Of a DNA stretch of 64,000 nucleotides, positions 36,427-46,350 are shown piece by piece. This DNA is from Dichomitus squalens LYAD-421 SS1 (taxonomy: Eukaryota; Basidiomycota; Agaricomycetes; Polyporales; Polyporaceae): the NCBI RefSeq assembly GCF_000275845.1, contig NW_006766886.1:1464945-1528944 (forward strand), read 5' to 3'. The notes below the pieces were generated by a model. That model worked only from the letters and a program-made list of their open reading frames with translations, had not been told where the DNA came from and ran no database searches. Each line of letters begins with the position of its first letter. Within the stretch, counting starts at the first letter, position 1. A program made the translations under genes and the position numbers.

Positions 36427-38091
36427 ATGTCTGAGCCAGCGAAGCCCGAGGCCCCGAAGCCTGAGGAGTCGACTGCCGCTGCCGATGTCACCAAGTACAA
36501 GGTGCGTACGAGCCTGAGGCGCACGGGGGACGCGCCCGCTTAGATTTTCATGTCTATGCGAAACGGCGGCAGTAACACATGCATTGCGGTTGCAGACCGC
36601 GGCGGACATCGTGAACAGCGTGCTGAAGAAGCTCGTGTCACTCGCCGTGGAAGGCGCGAAGGTGCTCGACCTGTGCGTCGAGGGCGACAAGCTCATCGAG
36701 GCCGGCACTGGCGCGGTGTACAACAAGTCCGTCAAGGGCGTGAAGGTTAGCAAGGGTGCGTCTCTCGCTCGTCGCGTCGTGTACACATCTACCTGAACTG
36801 ACCATCGGGTATGTTTGTGTCGCCTCGCGATCTCAACTTTTTTCAACTTACGCGACATACGACCTCAAACGCGAAATCTAATCCACATTGCAACGTCCCT
36901 GGCAGGCATCGCGTTCCCGACCAGCGTGTCCGTCAACAACACCGTCGCGCACTTCTCCCCGCTCGAGTCCGACCCGTCTTCGAGCCAGACGCTCGCCAAG
37001 GGCGACGTCGTCAAGCTCCACCTCGGTGCGCACATCGACGGCTTCGCCGCCGTGAGCGCCGAGACGCTCGTCGTCGGGGCGACTCCTGAGGAACCCGTCA
37101 CCGGCCGGAAAGCGGACGTCATCCAGGCGGCGTGGCACGCGGCCGAGGTCGTGCAGCGTCTCGTCAAGGTGGGCAATAAGAACTGGCAAGTTACAGAGGC
37201 GGTGGGCAAGATCGCTGCCGCGTTTGATTGCAAGCCTGTCGAGGGTGCGTGCATCCTGTGGTGTCTAGTGCGATGGGGATGCGGTTGAGGCTGAGCGGGC
37301 TCGGGTGCGATAGGTATGCTGTCGTGCCAGCAGATGCAGAACGTGATCGACGGCAAGAAGCGCATCATCCTGAACCCTGTACGTTCGTTGATTGTACGGG
37401 TGTTTGCCTGTGTTGACGTCCGTGCAGTCGGAGGAACAGAAGAAGGGGTTCGAGACCGCTACGTTCGCGGAGAACGAGGTCTGGGGTATTGACATTCTCA
37501 TCTCCTCCGGTGAGGAAGGCAAGGTGCGCTGGTTACATGTCGTAGATTGCTTGATCTCGTGGAGATTTACGGTCTGTACATGTCCAGGCACGTCTCGAAG
37601 AGTCAAGAACGACGATCTACCAGAAGGACTCGACCGTCACGTATCAGCTCAAGATGAAGACGTCGCGTGCGGTCTTCTCTGAAGTCCAAAAGAAGGCAGG
37701 CGCCTTCCCCTTCAACATTCGCTCTCTGGAGGACGAGAAGCGTGCACGTCTGGGTCTCCAGGAGGCGGTACAACACGGCCTTGTCAAGCCATACGAGGTC
37801 ATGTGAGTCGCATTTACTTGTTAGTTATCTGTCATTTTCTTTACACAGATTTTCTGTAGCTTCACCCCCGCGAACACCTTCGTCGCTGCGTTCCACTTCA
37901 CGATCGCTCTTCTCCCTGGCGGCCCTGCCCTGATCACTCATCCGCCTGTATGGTACAAGCCCGAGCTCGTCAAGTCCGAAAAGTCGCTGGAGGACCCGGA
38001 GCTCAAGGAGCTCCTGGCGAAGCCTTTGCGCGAGAACAAGAAGGCGAAGAAGAAGGCGAAGAGTGAGGGCGAAGAGGCGAAGGCGGAGTGA
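36427..38091 (+). CDS. PA2G4/EBP1-type M24 metallopeptidase-fold protein
   Basis: Exons 36427-36501, 36596-36755, 36903-37244, 37314-37378, 37428-37523, 37588-37802, 37860-38091; 1185 bases, 394 residues, the same length as human EBP1. The pita-bread fold is recognisable from KYKTAADIVNSVLKKLV, GIAFPTSVSVNN, LAKGDVVKLHLGAHIDGF and GVLSC-like GMLSCQQ. The tail is lysine-rich (KKAKKKAKSEGEE), as in EBP1. Members lack the metal-binding residues of methionine aminopeptidase, so no peptidase activity is expected. They bind structured RNA and pre-ribosomes and act in ribosome biogenesis and growth control; the fission yeast relative is a curved-DNA-binding protein. The stop is only 94 bases from that of PCC1 on the other strand. 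Confidence 0.92.
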
Positions 38092-38185
38092 TCGACCCGT
38101 GTCTCTTGTCGTGCGCGCAGTGTAAGAGAAGCAGAATACAAAGGCGTGATATAGCATCATGTAGCATCAATAAATCTTCTTGTCG

Positions 38186-38546
38186 TTATGTCGAAGCAGG
38201 CGGTGGAATTGGGACGTGCTCCGCGTCCTCCCCGAATTCCCCGATCGTGCGTACGACGAGGTCGACGTTTTCGAGGAAAGCGTTTGATGTAAGCCGCGCT
38301 AGTCGCACGGTCAATGTGGTGAACGTCCTGCAAGAGTTTTTCAGCGTTCTATTAAATCCAGTACAATGGAGCGGATGTTCCATACGCTACGAGGTCGTTC
38401 CCCTCGACAGACAGTGTTCTCTTAACCACGTCCGGTTGTAGTTCCCTATCAACGTCGATGACCTGCTTCGCGATATTCGCGTGTTTTTCGGAGGCAAACG
38501 GGATACGCATCGTGCTTGTGAACTGAGCTTGAGCTTGGAACATCAT
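38186..38546 (-). CDS. PCC1: EKC/KEOPS complex subunit PCC1
   Basis: Two exons, 38546-38386 and 38327-38186; 303 bases, 100 residues, in phase with a 58-base GT-AG intron. The short protein contains RIPFASEKHANIAKQVIDVD, TLSVEGNDLVA, then after the intron TFTTLTVRLARLTSNAFLEN and VDLVVRTIGEF, the LAGE/Pcc1 fold. Yeast Pcc1 is 88 residues. It forms the dimerisation core of the KEOPS complex, which makes the t6A modification on tRNAs and affects telomeres and transcription. The start is the first of two adjacent ATGs (38546); the second (38543) would shorten it by one residue. It is convergent with the PA2G4-like gene, so their 3' untranslated regions must overlap or be very short. Confidence 0.85.
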
Positions 38547-39114
38547 GTACACGCGAAGACATCTTACACGTTATGCCATTGTGCCTCCGGTGTTGTGGCC
38601 ATGATGGTGGTAAGGGTGTAAGTCAGATCTATGCGAGATCCAAGCTCGATCGCAGTGTGGCTCCCGATCAGCCATGCATGCCATTTGTTGTTGCTTTCAC
38701 TCTACACACCAGGACAACACTGAGCACAAGCATGGTTCGTCTCTGCTAGTGTTCCGGAGACAGGGAGGTTCTAGATGTCGTAAAGATCTCTCCGACACAA
38801 ACACTGCCATTTCTTACCTTCAACGATCAAGAAGTTGAACTGCGGGCCACATCGCCAAAGGCCAGAAGAGATCAACTGCCACTGACCTCTGCAGAAGTAG
38901 CTACCATATGAAGAAGTGATATGCAGACATCTGCATATCGATATTTGGCCCGGATATCTGGGCCAAGGGTCCATGCGAGATAATATCGCCGCACTGAGAG
39001 CCCGAGGTGGGCGCGGGTGCCATAAAGCATGCTCCACGGCAGGTGTGAGTAGCTTTCCCTCTGCCCCACCGTCTCGCACTCACCTCCGTCCTTTCGAAGC
39101 AATAGAGTAGCTAT
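38547..39114. promoter_or_regulatory. upstream region between divergent genes
   Basis: These 568 bases separate PCC1 (minus) from the kinase-like gene (plus). A CT-rich stretch lies at about 39050-39095. No exon or named site is supported. Confidence 0.4.
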
Positions 39115-40727
39115 ATGTCCCTTCTAAGCGCAAAAATACGCCAGAGTGTGGGCGAAGTTCTGGGCTCAGAGATCCGAGAGATTAACCTGACAGAGAAAGG
39201 TATATCCACTGCCAATCGCCTCGTGTCAGGAAGATGGTGCTCAATGGTTCATGGTAGATGATTTTACTACTGTGGGTAGCTTTTGATGGCAAGCACGACC
39301 TACGTCTCATCGACCGACCTAGACCTTCGATGTCAGACTCGTGGACAGTCGCTAAGCAGTGCTCCGAGTACCCAGCTTTGGTGGATGCGCTCCGATCGTA
39401 GAGGCAGAGGCACGTTTTCACGATTTCGAGCAAATCGGGAAATTTGACAAGCAAACAGGTGGCCACTGTCGACTACCTCGCCCATCATTCTTCCATCCCT
39501 GTTCCTGCAGTCCTTGCACACAGCAGTGGGGCCGGTGGTGAACAAGGCGCTCCGTGTTATGTAGTATTCCAGAAGGTTTGTGAATCGTATGATACCCAGT
39601 GTCTACCGGCTGACCAATCAACAGCCGTTAGGTGTCTGCGCAGAGAACATCTTCCCTAGCATGACACCAATCGAACAGAGACTTGTCATCGGCGCAATTG
39701 CGAGGTGGATGGTCGAGCTGTTCGATCATCGCTTTGATGCAATCGGCAGCCTCCGCTTCGCGGATGAGGGGGTTTACAAGATAGGGCCCATCGTCATGAA
39801 GCTGTTCTACTCTGATGGGCGATCTAAGCTCACTCTTGATCGCGGGCCATTCGATTCGGCGAAGGCTTACTACAGAGCTTGCGCTCTGCGGGAGCTGGAT
39901 TCGGCCAGAGTATTTTTCGCGCAAGATGCATCTGCGTCCTATCAGCAAGATCTTGAAGAAAGCCGGCTCACGGTCGAAAGGATAACCGGACTCTTGTGCG
40001 ACTTGACGAACCGGTGTCAAGGCTTGGACAAAGACGACCCAGAAATGGCCCCCTTTTCGCTGGATATCCAAAATATAGGGTTGAGGAACGTCTATCTTTC
40101 TCCGGAGAACCATACTGAAATCGTGCGCATACCACGTGAACGTCCGCCGCTGACGAACGCTACACAACTTCATCATAGGTTTCCGTGGTGGATTGGCGAT
40201 TCGTGAACACTCGGCCGCTATGGTGTTGTGCCCGCCTTCCGTCTTGGATGAGTCCGTCCATGACATCGATAGATGGCGACAACACAAGAATCGCAGGAAT
40301 ATTCCAAGCGGAGGCCGCTCGCATCGCGGGAATCGATTCCCCATTCCTCCGTGCTCTAGGCTTCGAGGACACGAAATACACTCTCGACGACCTCTCGACC
40401 TACGACGCCTTCCGTGACGGTTTCCTACTCCTTCCCGCCCTTGAGAATATGTGAGCGTCATAATGCCGCAGCGCAGCCAGACTCTCACACATTCATCGTA
40501 AAAACAGCTTGGCCACGCTACCAGGTCATGAGGATGTCGCAGGGCTCACCGCGCTGCTCGATCCGTCCACGCTACCCGGGCGAGTCGCACGCATAAACCT
40601 GCTTACTCGCGGCTCCAACTCGATGTACCTCGCCATGACCCCTCCTCGAAGCCCGCACTTGACACCCGTGAAGGATGAGAGCACGGAACAGGTAATTGTC
40701 GCTGGTAGTTCCGTGCTTGTTTTGTAG
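39115..40727 (+). CDS. aminoglycoside-phosphotransferase-fold kinase-like protein
   Basis: Proposed exons: 39115-39253, 39360-39397, 39459-39575, 39625-40122, 40179-40450, 40508-40727; 1284 bases, 427 residues, in phase. The N-lobe holds VLRVPSFGG and VATVDYLAHHSSIPVPAVLA, typical of fungal APH-like proteins. The catalytic region is PFSLDIQNIGLRNVYLS, followed by SVVDWRF and TRPLWCCARLPSWM. In classical APH enzymes the loop is HxDxxxxN and the metal ligand lies in I-D-W; here the His is Ser. Such families are very expanded in mushrooms with no known substrate. The first two introns are the weakest part of the model: the frame from 39357 onward stays open to 39541 in another phase, so exon 2 could be longer, with a frameshift. 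The tail after EQ at about 40690 may also be spliced differently. Confidence 0.65.
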
Positions 40728-41267
40728 CCTGGCCTCCCACGTGAAGCTTTTAGAATGCCGTAACACGACGCCGAAGAAGTAGTCCGGGTATGTGGGTGAG
40801 ATCTGCTAGAGGCTACGACGTGTAAATATAGGCATTTGAAACGTACAGCGTGGCTTCGGCAGGTATGAACTGGGTTCAAGCGTTGCTTGGCTGGGCTTCG
40901 AATGTATGTTCCGAAGCTAGCCTATCGCGCCAGGAACGCTGTCACTACTGCTTGTACGTGACTCGGGCCGCCTTCGTCTGGGCAGCAGGGTATAAGGTTT
41001 TGCTCTCGCAGATGAGGTTACGGAAGAGCCTGAAGATCGGAAGCACAACGATGCTAGTTTGAAGTCAACCCCTATCCGTAAATCCATACGTCGTCACGGT
41101 CGTGTCGCTAACATACACGGACAAACGCCCCTCGGAGCACGAGAAGCGGGGACAGGAGGATTCGTCGCGATGACTCCGCACTTTGCGGTGTTCGTGCAGA
41201 AGACCACTTCGGGAAGACTCGCGGGCCTCTAAAACTACGTCAAAATTACGACGGAGACAATATAAGA
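40728..41267. other. gap between convergent genes
   Basis: These 540 bases lie between the stops of the kinase-like gene and the DUF6534 gene. They should hold both 3' untranslated regions. No coding segment is supported. Confidence 0.45.
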
Positions 41268-43338
41268 CTACCGACCCACCGATACAGTTCTGTGAGTGCC
41301 GTTGCGCGGCGTAGGGGTATAGAAAGCGGGAAGTACAGATCCATTCGTAGACATAACAGATATGTCTGGAACAGACGAAAACATCGCTGTCTCGAATTCT
41401 TGATCATCTGGCATCAAGGCTCTAGCGTTCAGCCATGCAACGAAAGAGTTCGCATAGACTGTACGTATGACACTCGTTAGTGTACACTTGACGTGGTAGA
41501 GGGGCTACTTGCGTTTGCCCATGATAAAATCCGCCACGATGAACCAGGCGGTCCAGGGCAAAATGGTGAACTGTGTGAGGTATTAAGAATAGCGTCAAAG
41601 ACATGATAATGTCAACATTGCGTACCATGACGAGTCGAGCTATCGCGGCCACACTGGATGGTAAATTGAGCCTTGGCGTGAAGGACGGGTACATGGTACT
41701 AACGCGATGAGGACACATCGGTTGATGAGCAGTGTTATGGCTTGATGTATGAACAAAGTCATTATGGATCTGTCAAACAAAATTCCATCAGCCGCGGTGT
41801 ATAGAAATCGTGCAGAGAGGTAGCTACTGGACGCACTTGTCCCATTCCGGATTTCGCCCACGGGACATCAAAGTCAGTGTGCCGGCAAGGAAACCATCCG
41901 ACGCAACAGCGAGGACCATGTATGGCAAAGTAGTAGAGAACTGAGGCTACTGGTAAGAATGTCGCAATTGATGTCTCATGAATATCCATCAACTGACCGC
42001 GAGAGCCTCCAAGGAATCGAGGGAAGAACTGTGGTAAGTTTGTGAGCCGCTCGTACCACATCCACACAGTATGACTTGGAAGTGACCTCTCAAACGTCGA
42101 TATCACTTTGACCATGGTTTCTATATGGTGAAGTCAATTGATAGCGCTGGATTCACGGGAGGAAGAAAAACGCGTACGAGCACCCAGCACTAAGTGGGCA
42201 AGAACAAGAAGGGCCTACGCAATGTCAGTAGTCGGTACACTTGTCTACACGCACACATACCATAGTTATAGGCAACGTATATCTTGTCAGGCGCGTTTGA
42301 CACACTGCAGACAAACTCAGTCGGATAAATGGGCGCAACAAAATTGACCTACATTTATATATCCGCTTCATGAAGAAGCTGATGCGTGTGAGTAATTAAA
42401 GACTCTGGCGACGATCCCGTACACAAGGCTCACCACTGAACCACGGCTGCTACGATGAGCTACACGAAAGTCAGCCGCACTTCTCCCAGCATCGCTAGAG
42501 AAATCTCTTACATTCAATACTGCTGAAGCCTGCCGCGATGTAAGCGGGTCAGACAGTGTGCATAGGCTGTCAGACTTACAGAGAACGAGCTGATCATTGT
42601 TCTTGGCAATCAGCATTAGTAACTGTCCAGGAGAGATGGCAACAGACCGTTTTGCTAGAACTTGGTGCTGTACGTTGATTCCTGTCATTGCTGTACCAAC
42701 GACCAAGCTCCACTGCCTGCTGCTAAGTTGCATACACACATGCATCGACATTTATCCACTGACCGCCCAGTAGTACAAGCCATGGCAAACTGTCAATGGC
42801 ACGTTATCAACGAGCGTGGAGATCCACACAAGATGCCACCAACTTACCCAAGACGACATTGGCAGTATTCAGAGCCCTGTTTAGTACGCATGAAGCTCAA
42901 TTCGCCATACGACGCTGTAGGACTTACCACACGATCACGACCTATTGCAAACGGAAGTATGAGGTCCATTAGTCACCTGGCGGTCAAAGAGAGTCTCACC
43001 CAAGATTTAAGCTCGGGACCATCTCGAGGAAACCTCATCATGTATACATATGCCTACAACGCCAATTTGATCTGAGCAACACATTCTCAGACTTCTAGGA
43101 AGTTTCCACCTACTTGCAACGTACTGATTCCATATAGACTGCGAAGCGGAGAATCAAATGAGATCCGTTCCTCCGAGAAGGTGTTCTGAAGCAAGTCGCG
43201 AACAAACGAGACACACAAGGTTGAAAGCATCTGTCCGATGAGAAGAGCACCTGCACAATACGGCGGTTTAAGCGTATTTGGTCGCCAAGTCCGTCGTGAC
43301 AATGCCTCACCGAGATTGTCATCGTAATGAAGTAACAT
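41268..43338 (-). CDS. DUF6534-family multi-pass membrane protein
   Basis: At least 18 small exons. Clear ones, 5' to 3': 43338-43311, 43250-43217, 43138-43114, 43053-43000, 42941-42928, 42876-42848, 42789-about 42760, then 42459-42434, 42378-42353, 42304-42261, 42214-42178, 42120-42087, 42028-41998, 41940-41837, 41769-41693, 41639-41626, 41570-41513, 41458-41268. Phases agree on both sides of an unresolved centre (42460-42760). It reads GALLIGQMLSTFLYGISTLQ, AYVYMMRFPRDGPELKSW, VQCFFMKRIYK, MVLAVASDGFLAGTLTLMS and DFIMGKLYANSFVAWLNAR, the order of membrane helices in this Agaricomycete family. Seven helices are expected and the function is unknown. Two exons are 14 bases, and the last intron (41459-41512) starts with GC. 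A frame break near 42605 cannot be excluded, so the gene may be damaged in its middle. Confidence 0.72.
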
Positions 43339-44640
43339 AGAGACGAGTCCTGCAGAAAAGAACGGTGAGCGGGAAGACCGCAGCGAAGGCGGGTCGCAGA
43401 CGCAAACCAACGCAAATATGACCAGGTCGTTCTAGAGGTCTTGTGTTGAACCAGGTTCAGCAAGAGAGGGAGAGCCAAGAACTCACAACAGTTCCCCTCC
43501 TTCAACCGCGTACGAGTTATATCCGACCACCATTCCCTGCACCCACGCCCACGTCCATACCCACGGCCGCGGACGTGGATTCGGGAGCGCCGCATCTGGT
43601 ATCTCAGCGAGATACCCCTAGCTCGGCGTGCCGTCTGGGGTCTCCTTGCACCCACGGAATACAAAGTCTCCTGTCTAACGTGCAGTAGGAACCACGACGA
43701 ACGCCACTTACACAGTCGCGCTGCGCAAGGTGCGAGCAGAATTCGTGTGTAGGGCTCGCTTCCCTAGGCACGTTCTCCACTCTATAGCGACGGACTTCAT
43801 AAAGGCTGATTACCTCAAACTAGCGGGTGGGAACGCTTGGGCGTGTGCCTGGGGAACGTGGGGGTGGATTTTAGAGCAGATCCTCGGTAGGGATCTTAGC
43901 TGTTTCTCCCGAGCAATAATCGGCGGTTGATTGGCTGTGATTGGGCGATTGGAGCGCTGGCGAGGCTGAGGGCGGGAAAATCGAAGATGGTGCTTGGCAA
44001 CGACTCAAGTCCTTCCCGAGAGCTTTCAATTTGACTTCAACCTGGGGGCGCAGGGTTCTGCAGGCTGAAGCAGCAATTACATCATGGCTCAGCGCGACCA
44101 CTACGTAGCTCTTGATGGGCTAGTGCTCCAAGGGTGGCCGGCTCGAGCTGAAAAGATGGTTCGTGATCTTTGTATCTTGGTGGTCGTGCATAAATAACCT
44201 GCGATAAGTGAGACTGGTATACATCACCCCGTCCTCCAATCACGCAAGTCTCCTACCCAGTTGAGGTTCTAATTCTCCCGCCGCCCTGAACAAAGTCCGA
44301 CGCAACTTCAGCAGATCTGGCTAAGCTTGATACAACGGTACCATGCGGTCACACTCGTCTCAGCAGCAAAACAGACCAATCGACTGGCGACCCCGCATTG
44401 CAGTACCATCCGATGCTCGTGTGCTCTCACCCGGCACGGCGGAGGCGAACCACCCTTCGCTCCGTGCGGTACCGAAAGGCTGGGCGGAGCCGACATACCC
44501 GCGCCGTGGACTTGGAATGGCATATGTCGGAGGCGCATAGAAGAGGAGAAGGCTGCTCAGCTGATGTTGTCCTAGATAGCGGCTACAATTCCAGGTGACC
44601 ATAAGTCCATGCTGGCGTACCAGGCACGTCATTTTTAGCG
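43339..44640. other. gene-free upstream region
   Basis: No exon is supported in this 1.3 kb. It contains the promoter of the DUF6534 gene, which starts at 43338 and runs left. A short inverted repeat, CACGTCC and GGACGTG, flanks a GC-rich core at about 43548-43577. Confidence 0.4.
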
Positions 44641-45400
44641 GTAGTAAAGGTGAGTATATGGCATTGACTAACCCGTTTGCGATGGCTCACGACATCGATA
44701 TGGACACGGACGTGACGGCAAAGGCTACCGGGACCGAGGCGTTAGCTGATGCCTGCGATCACCCGGTCCTTGGTGTGGTCGTTTGAGACCATCCTCCAAT
44801 TTGCTACTGTTCCGCCCTGATCCCCAATGAGTAGCTCGTTTCGATTTCACATTGGTGATATCTGTATTTTCGTGCCTCCGCCCTCCTGTCATCGGTCTAT
44901 CTCCGCCGATTAATGCGTACGTACTACTGCTTCGGTAGACGGCGAACACACGGTTTTCAGCGAAGATACAGACTCCATATATATGACATGACGCACCCCT
45001 TTTCCATAGCTCACGCCATCTATACGGATACGGATGTGGCGGCAAAGCTCACTGCGACCGGAAGTTCAAGTGGTGATTGGCGTCACGGTCCGTTTGCGGA
45101 CATGACACGGGCGCTTCCCATGGGCCCCTGCAAGTCCACTACTACTAGGTCCTTATGGCTTGATGGGCGGTTGACTTCAATTCTGTCACGACGCTACCGC
45201 AAATGTTCGTGCTCCTGCCCGCTACGTACCGGTCCAAGGTTGCCGAGCCTGTGCCGCTTCACCTGGCGGAGTAGAGTACACATGGTTCTCAGCAGGATAT
45301 AACAGGACGTACCCAAATGTGATATGTAGCTCACGCCATCCATGCGGCACAGACATGATGGCGAAGCCTACCGGGACCGGGTGTCGGCGTACCTGTGCCC
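44641..45400. repeat. tandem repeat, three diverged copies with a period near 320 bases
   Basis: A core of about 100 bases recurs near 44655, 44976 and 45297, that is every ~321 bases. All three cores contain variants of GCTCACGMCATC followed by a GACACGG or similar block and GGCRAAG. The first and third share ACCGGGACCG exactly. The sequence just upstream (a variant of CACATGGTTYTCAGC) is also shared between the second and third. The first two cores stay open in the same plus-strand frame (PFAMAHDIDMDTDVTAKATG; PFSIAHAIYTDTDVAAKLT), but a gene is not established. Spacing between cores is far less conserved, so the duplication is old. Confidence 0.6.
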
Positions 45401-45489
45401 AGTGATCTGCGCCATATTTGGATATGATCTTAGTCTTCTTGTTCATTCAAATTGAGTCGAAAACGGTATGGTCGGCGTTATATATATCG

Positions 45490-46100
45490 TGGGCTAGAAA
45501 GGCTCACTTGTAGAATAGGTTCGCCTGCGCATGTTCGAGAGTGCTACTACGCGCAGTCAGTTCTGACGTTGACGATCAAACCCTCAAGCTCCCGCCTACC
45601 AGATACATGACAGGCTTCGCCGCGTGTGTACGGTTGACCTGTTTGACGAAGGATGGGTACATCATTCTCAGAGGAAGCACAGATAAGCCAATGACGTGAC
45701 ATACCCAGTTGCGATGTTTATGGTATGGACGACGTCGCCAAGTAGCCTGTTAAGATGTTAGCGGATAATTGATATGGGGTAGGCCTCTAGACCCAGCACC
45801 GTTGTTGCTGGTCAGTCCAATGCGATCTGACAGCAGGCTGATTTTGGTGCTCTATCGCGTAGACGTGCAGGAGGCAGTTGGGCAGGAGGTCGTTAACAAG
45901 GACATTTCATGGCGGAGACAACAACTACATATGTAACACACATCGTAACAGGATAATAGAAGCCGGCTCGAGATAGACGGGGAGGACGACGGCGAAGACA
46001 AGAGGAGACGAAATGTAGCGATATATGGGAAAGCATTCCAGGACTGTATGTAAAACGAGGTCGGGACGGTTGCCTAATCGACACGTGAAAGTAGACACCT
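45490..46100 (-). pseudogene. relic of a second DUF6534 membrane-protein gene
   Basis: On the minus strand near 45750-45680 an exon-like piece reads GDVVHTINIATG, with YVTSLAYLCFL in the continuing frame. This matches the helix that in the intact neighbour reads as an INTGLLTS-like segment. Further on, 45545-45490 encodes ALSNMRRRTYSTSEPF before a stop, comparable with the family's C-terminal LNAR segment. The pieces between and upstream do not join in phase. The region 45900-46150 contains hydrophobic open segments that could belong to it. It looks like a decayed tandem duplicate of the gene at 41268-43338. A functional gene with an unusual exon structure is less likely. Confidence 0.35.
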
Positions 46101-46350
46101 GAGTCACTGATAGGAACACAATGTATCGCGGGAGCGGCGAGGAGTAAACAGGCAGAGTGAGAGTCGAAGCCGAGGAACAGGAGGAGGGGCGGATGAGAGA
46201 TGATGATGATATGGGATGCGGCAGCGGCGGGTCATACGGACGTGCAGACAACCCAGGAGGTAAAAATTACATACCTACGCTATCGTGAGAGAGAACATCG
46301 ATACCAGCGGGAGATAAACCAGGAGCAGTCCTCAGAGCACTTAACTATCG

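Noticed and set aside
39357..39541. Single-base frameshift in the kinase-like gene near 39458
   Set aside because: An in-phase 61-base GTAGAG-CAG intron (39398-39458) explains the frame change without an error, though the frameshift is not fully excluded.
42682..42720. Exon reading WSLVVGTAMTGIN in the DUF6534 gene
   Set aside because: It resembles a membrane segment of the family, but no set of junctions lets it join both neighbours in phase.
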